Shown here piece after piece: positions 62,132 through 64,000 of a stretch of DNA of 64,000 bases. The position numbers were made by a program, and so were the translations under genes. Source of the DNA: Pycnococcus provasolii (Eukaryota; Chlorophyta; Pseudoscourfieldiophyceae; Pseudoscourfieldiales); contig CP150564.1 of assembly GCA_049487715.1 (NCBI GenBank), positions 248,001 through 312,000 of the forward strand. Direction: 5' to 3'. The stretch's first letter is position 1. The number at the start of each line of letters is the position of its first letter. The notes under the pieces are model-generated. The model saw only the letters and a list, made by a program, of their open reading frames with translations, was not told where the DNA came from and made no database searches.

Positions 62132-63753
62132 ATGGCGGAGGAGGACGACGCCGCCGCCGCAGACGCGCTCTCGGCGTCGGACCTCCACTTCGTGTTCGCG
62201 TGCGGCCTATCAGCGTCGGACCTGGCGACGTGCGCGCTCGTCTCGAAGTTTTGGCGGTAAGTATATACCTAAGTCACCCACGGCGAATCAACAACAAGCA
62301 CTAACAACCTAAAAACAAAAACAGCCACGCCGTCCAGTCCGCACCGTGCTGGCGCTCCATTTTATCCAGCGACTACGGAATCGTGGGTGCCCCACACGGC
62401 CCGCCGTCGACCGAGACGGAGGGCGACGTGCCATTAGCTCCTTGCACGGCATACGGCCTGTGGGCGCGATCGGACTATGGCAAGTTCGGCGCGATGTGGA
62501 TGCGTGCCGGCAGAGCTTGGAAGGCGGTGGAGGCGTTCCTCGACGCGCAGGAAGGAAACGACGTTGCAAGGAGCATGCGTGAGAGCCTGTGCGCGGGAGC
62601 GACGGAGGAGCACATCGACACCGTGGAGGCTCAAATCATGACATTGCTGGGACTTGACGCGTCGACGAAACTGCCCGTCGCGTACCGCGCCATTCTGCGC
62701 CATCACGACGGACAGGACCTTCTTTTTGACCGCGAACGAGGTCGGACGGAGGCGAGTATTCGCACTGCGTTCCACGGCCTGTTTGGCGGATACATCGTGT
62801 ATGACCACTGCGTGAACGTGCGTCTATACTCGATACAACAAGCGCTGGACACCACGACCTGGCTTCGCAACCAAGGATCGCCGGTATCTCTCCACGACAC
62901 CCACATCGTCATCGCCGCGAGCTTTAACTTCTCGAAGTGCTTCACAATGGACGTGTGTACGGGCAACATCTATTGTGCGACGGTCATGGGCAACGATCCT
63001 GACGACTCCGTGCCCGCGTGCCCCGTGTCTGAAAAGGATGGCGAGCACGACGCAGTGCTGCGCTGGTTCGAGCACTACGCTCGCCTCGTCGACGCCGACG
63101 TGTACGACTTCGAGGAGCTGCAAGCTGGCGAAGACGTGACGAAGGGACTTAGCCTATTTCCCGTGCGTGAGTCGCCTTTCGGTACAGACCTTCCTGCGTG
63201 GAGCGCGCCGTGGCGTCGCGTTGATGCGTCCGTTGCCCCGACACCACGTCCCGTCGCACCAACGGATGGTAGCATTCCGCTGCTGGGACCGTCGATAGCA
63301 ATCACGCAGGGCGTTCGCGTCGCTTGTGCCGCAGTCATGCTTGCAGAGCACGGCATTCGCCGAAACGGCGATCGAGTGGTGTGCGGTTTCGCGTACAGCG
63401 TGCGATACGACATGCCAAGCATGCACGAGCTGCGCACGCTCGGATGTGCGCCCGGCTCGGCGGCGGATGCGCAGTTGGATTCGAGGCATTGGCTGTTTAC
63501 CGATGGCGCTGGCAAGGTGAACGAGGTTCGCGGCAAGGCTGTGATTGGCCTTCACCCTCATCTCCAGCAGGCAGCGGACGGCGCGGCTCGCAATCCGTTT
63601 GTCTACCAGAGCCAGACTGGGCCCACGGTGGTTACGACGCACATGCGCGGCGGGTTTGACTTCGTGCCCGGCACGCTGCAGCGACCGATGGGGCCGACGT
63701 TCTACGCGCGGTGCAACGAGCTCGTTCTCGACGTCCCGCGGTACGTCCGCTGA
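62132..63753 (+). CDS. F-box protein with SUKH and ApaG domains (SKIP16/FBXO3 type), one intron
   Basis: A 517-residue SCF ubiquitin-ligase substrate receptor. Exons are 62132-62256 and 62325-63753. The 68-bp intron has GGCG|GTAAGTAT and AACAG|CCAC and keeps the frame through the F-box. The F-box reads LHFVFACGLSASDLATCALV and continues across the junction to W(R)HAVQSAPCWRSIL. A SUKH (SMI1/KNR4-like) domain follows (AWKAVEAFLDAQ to LPVAYRAILRHHDGQDLLF). The C-terminus is an ApaG domain (TQGVRVACAAVML, FAYSVRYDMPS, SRHWLFTDGAGKVNEV, GGFDFVPGTLQRPMGPTFYA). The order F-box, SUKH, ApaG is that of human FBXO3 and plant SKIP16. Confidence 0.92.
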
Positions 63754-63929
63754 GTTCCCAACGTTAGTCTTTAAAAATGGTGACGTGATTGTGCTTTAGT
63801 CCTGTCCATACTATTAAATAATAGGTAGTTGGTATGTCACTACAGGGCTCACGTCCAACGGTTGCGCACAGGCTCTGAATAAATAAGATGAAGAAATCAA
63901 TCAATTGTGTTTAATAAAGTATAAAGTTC

Positions 63930-64000
63930 TCACACGAATAGCTCGAGGAGATTATTCGAGTATAGCACGTTCGGCTTGATGTTTTGTCCACACCAAACCG
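63930..64000 (-). CDS. 3' end of a minus-strand gene (partial)
   Basis: The last 22 codons of a minus-strand frame enter from beyond the window edge and end with TGA at 63930-63932 (VWCGQNIKPNVLYSNNLLEL then FV). It reads like a natural C-terminus, and the other two frames also stop nearby but look less protein-like. TTTAATAAAG and TGAATAAATAAG are seen on the plus strand between it and the F-box gene. No family can be named. Confidence 0.4.
   Translation of the reverse strand, partial: VWCGQNIKPNVLYSNNLLELFV

Overview
The window is nuclear DNA of a compact, intron-poor eukaryote, most likely a unicellular green alga (inference). Evidence: an MLO-family seven-helix protein, a Deg/HtrA protease with a bipartite thylakoid-lumen presequence, a plant-type PurU with an N-terminal presequence, and an F-box/SUKH/ApaG protein of the SKIP16/FBXO3 type. 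Several 3' ends carry TGTAA, a green-algal polyadenylation signal. Other photosynthetic protists are not excluded. About 37 protein genes are packed on both strands, mostly 100 to 400 bp apart. Only four have introns I can place (68 to 256 bp, GT..AG). I found no rRNA, tRNA or CRISPR array and nothing operon-like.

Layout. 1-8.3 kb: a 3' gene fragment, a proline-rich membrane-anchored protein, a membrane-anchored PAPS-reductase-like protein, a tandem PC4 coactivator, an SNF4/AMPK-gamma-type CBS protein, a secreted TSP1 protein and a small membrane protein. 8.4-9.5 kb: remnants resembling an LTR retroelement. 9.6-14.3 kb: a ProXp-ala-like tRNA editing protein, a WW plus double ADF-H protein, a 201-bp minisatellite and a coiled-coil gene running into it. 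14.6-18.9 kb: a very unusual membrane protein combining a class II glutamine amidotransferase, a SIS domain and an EF-hand. 18.9-20.7 kb: a large intergenic region. 20.7-32.4 kb: MLO, a CLC exchanger, a secreted protein, an unknown acidic protein, a ZIP transporter, an ARID protein and Deg protease. 32.6-41.9 kb: macrodomain, CIA30-type mucin-like protein, multispanning membrane protein, Gln-rich protein and HD hydrolase. 41.9-52 kb: alpha/beta hydrolase, LRR coiled-coil protein, GNAT, PurU, TCP11-like IQ protein, EF-hand membrane protein and Cys-rich secreted protein. 52-64 kb: PHD-ankyrin-HECT ubiquitin ligase, DDX1 helicase, MMTAG2-like protein, inhibitory serpin, F-box/ApaG protein and another 3' gene fragment.

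Two window-wide patterns matter most. First, short (TTAGGG)n or CCCTAA motifs sit about 50 to 270 bp upstream of the start codon of at least a dozen genes, often in divergent promoters and often followed by a pyrimidine-rich leader. This looks like a promoter architecture rather than telomere debris. Second, at least seven otherwise well conserved genes are split by single-base frame changes, several in G/C runs. That points to uncorrected sequence error, or less likely to very short introns.

The genes do not form one pathway. Several touch protein quality control and ubiquitination (HECT ligase, F-box protein, Deg, serpin). Others touch RNA and chromatin (DDX1, PC4, ARID, tRNA editing) or membrane transport and signalling (CLC, ZIP, MLO, EF-hand proteins).
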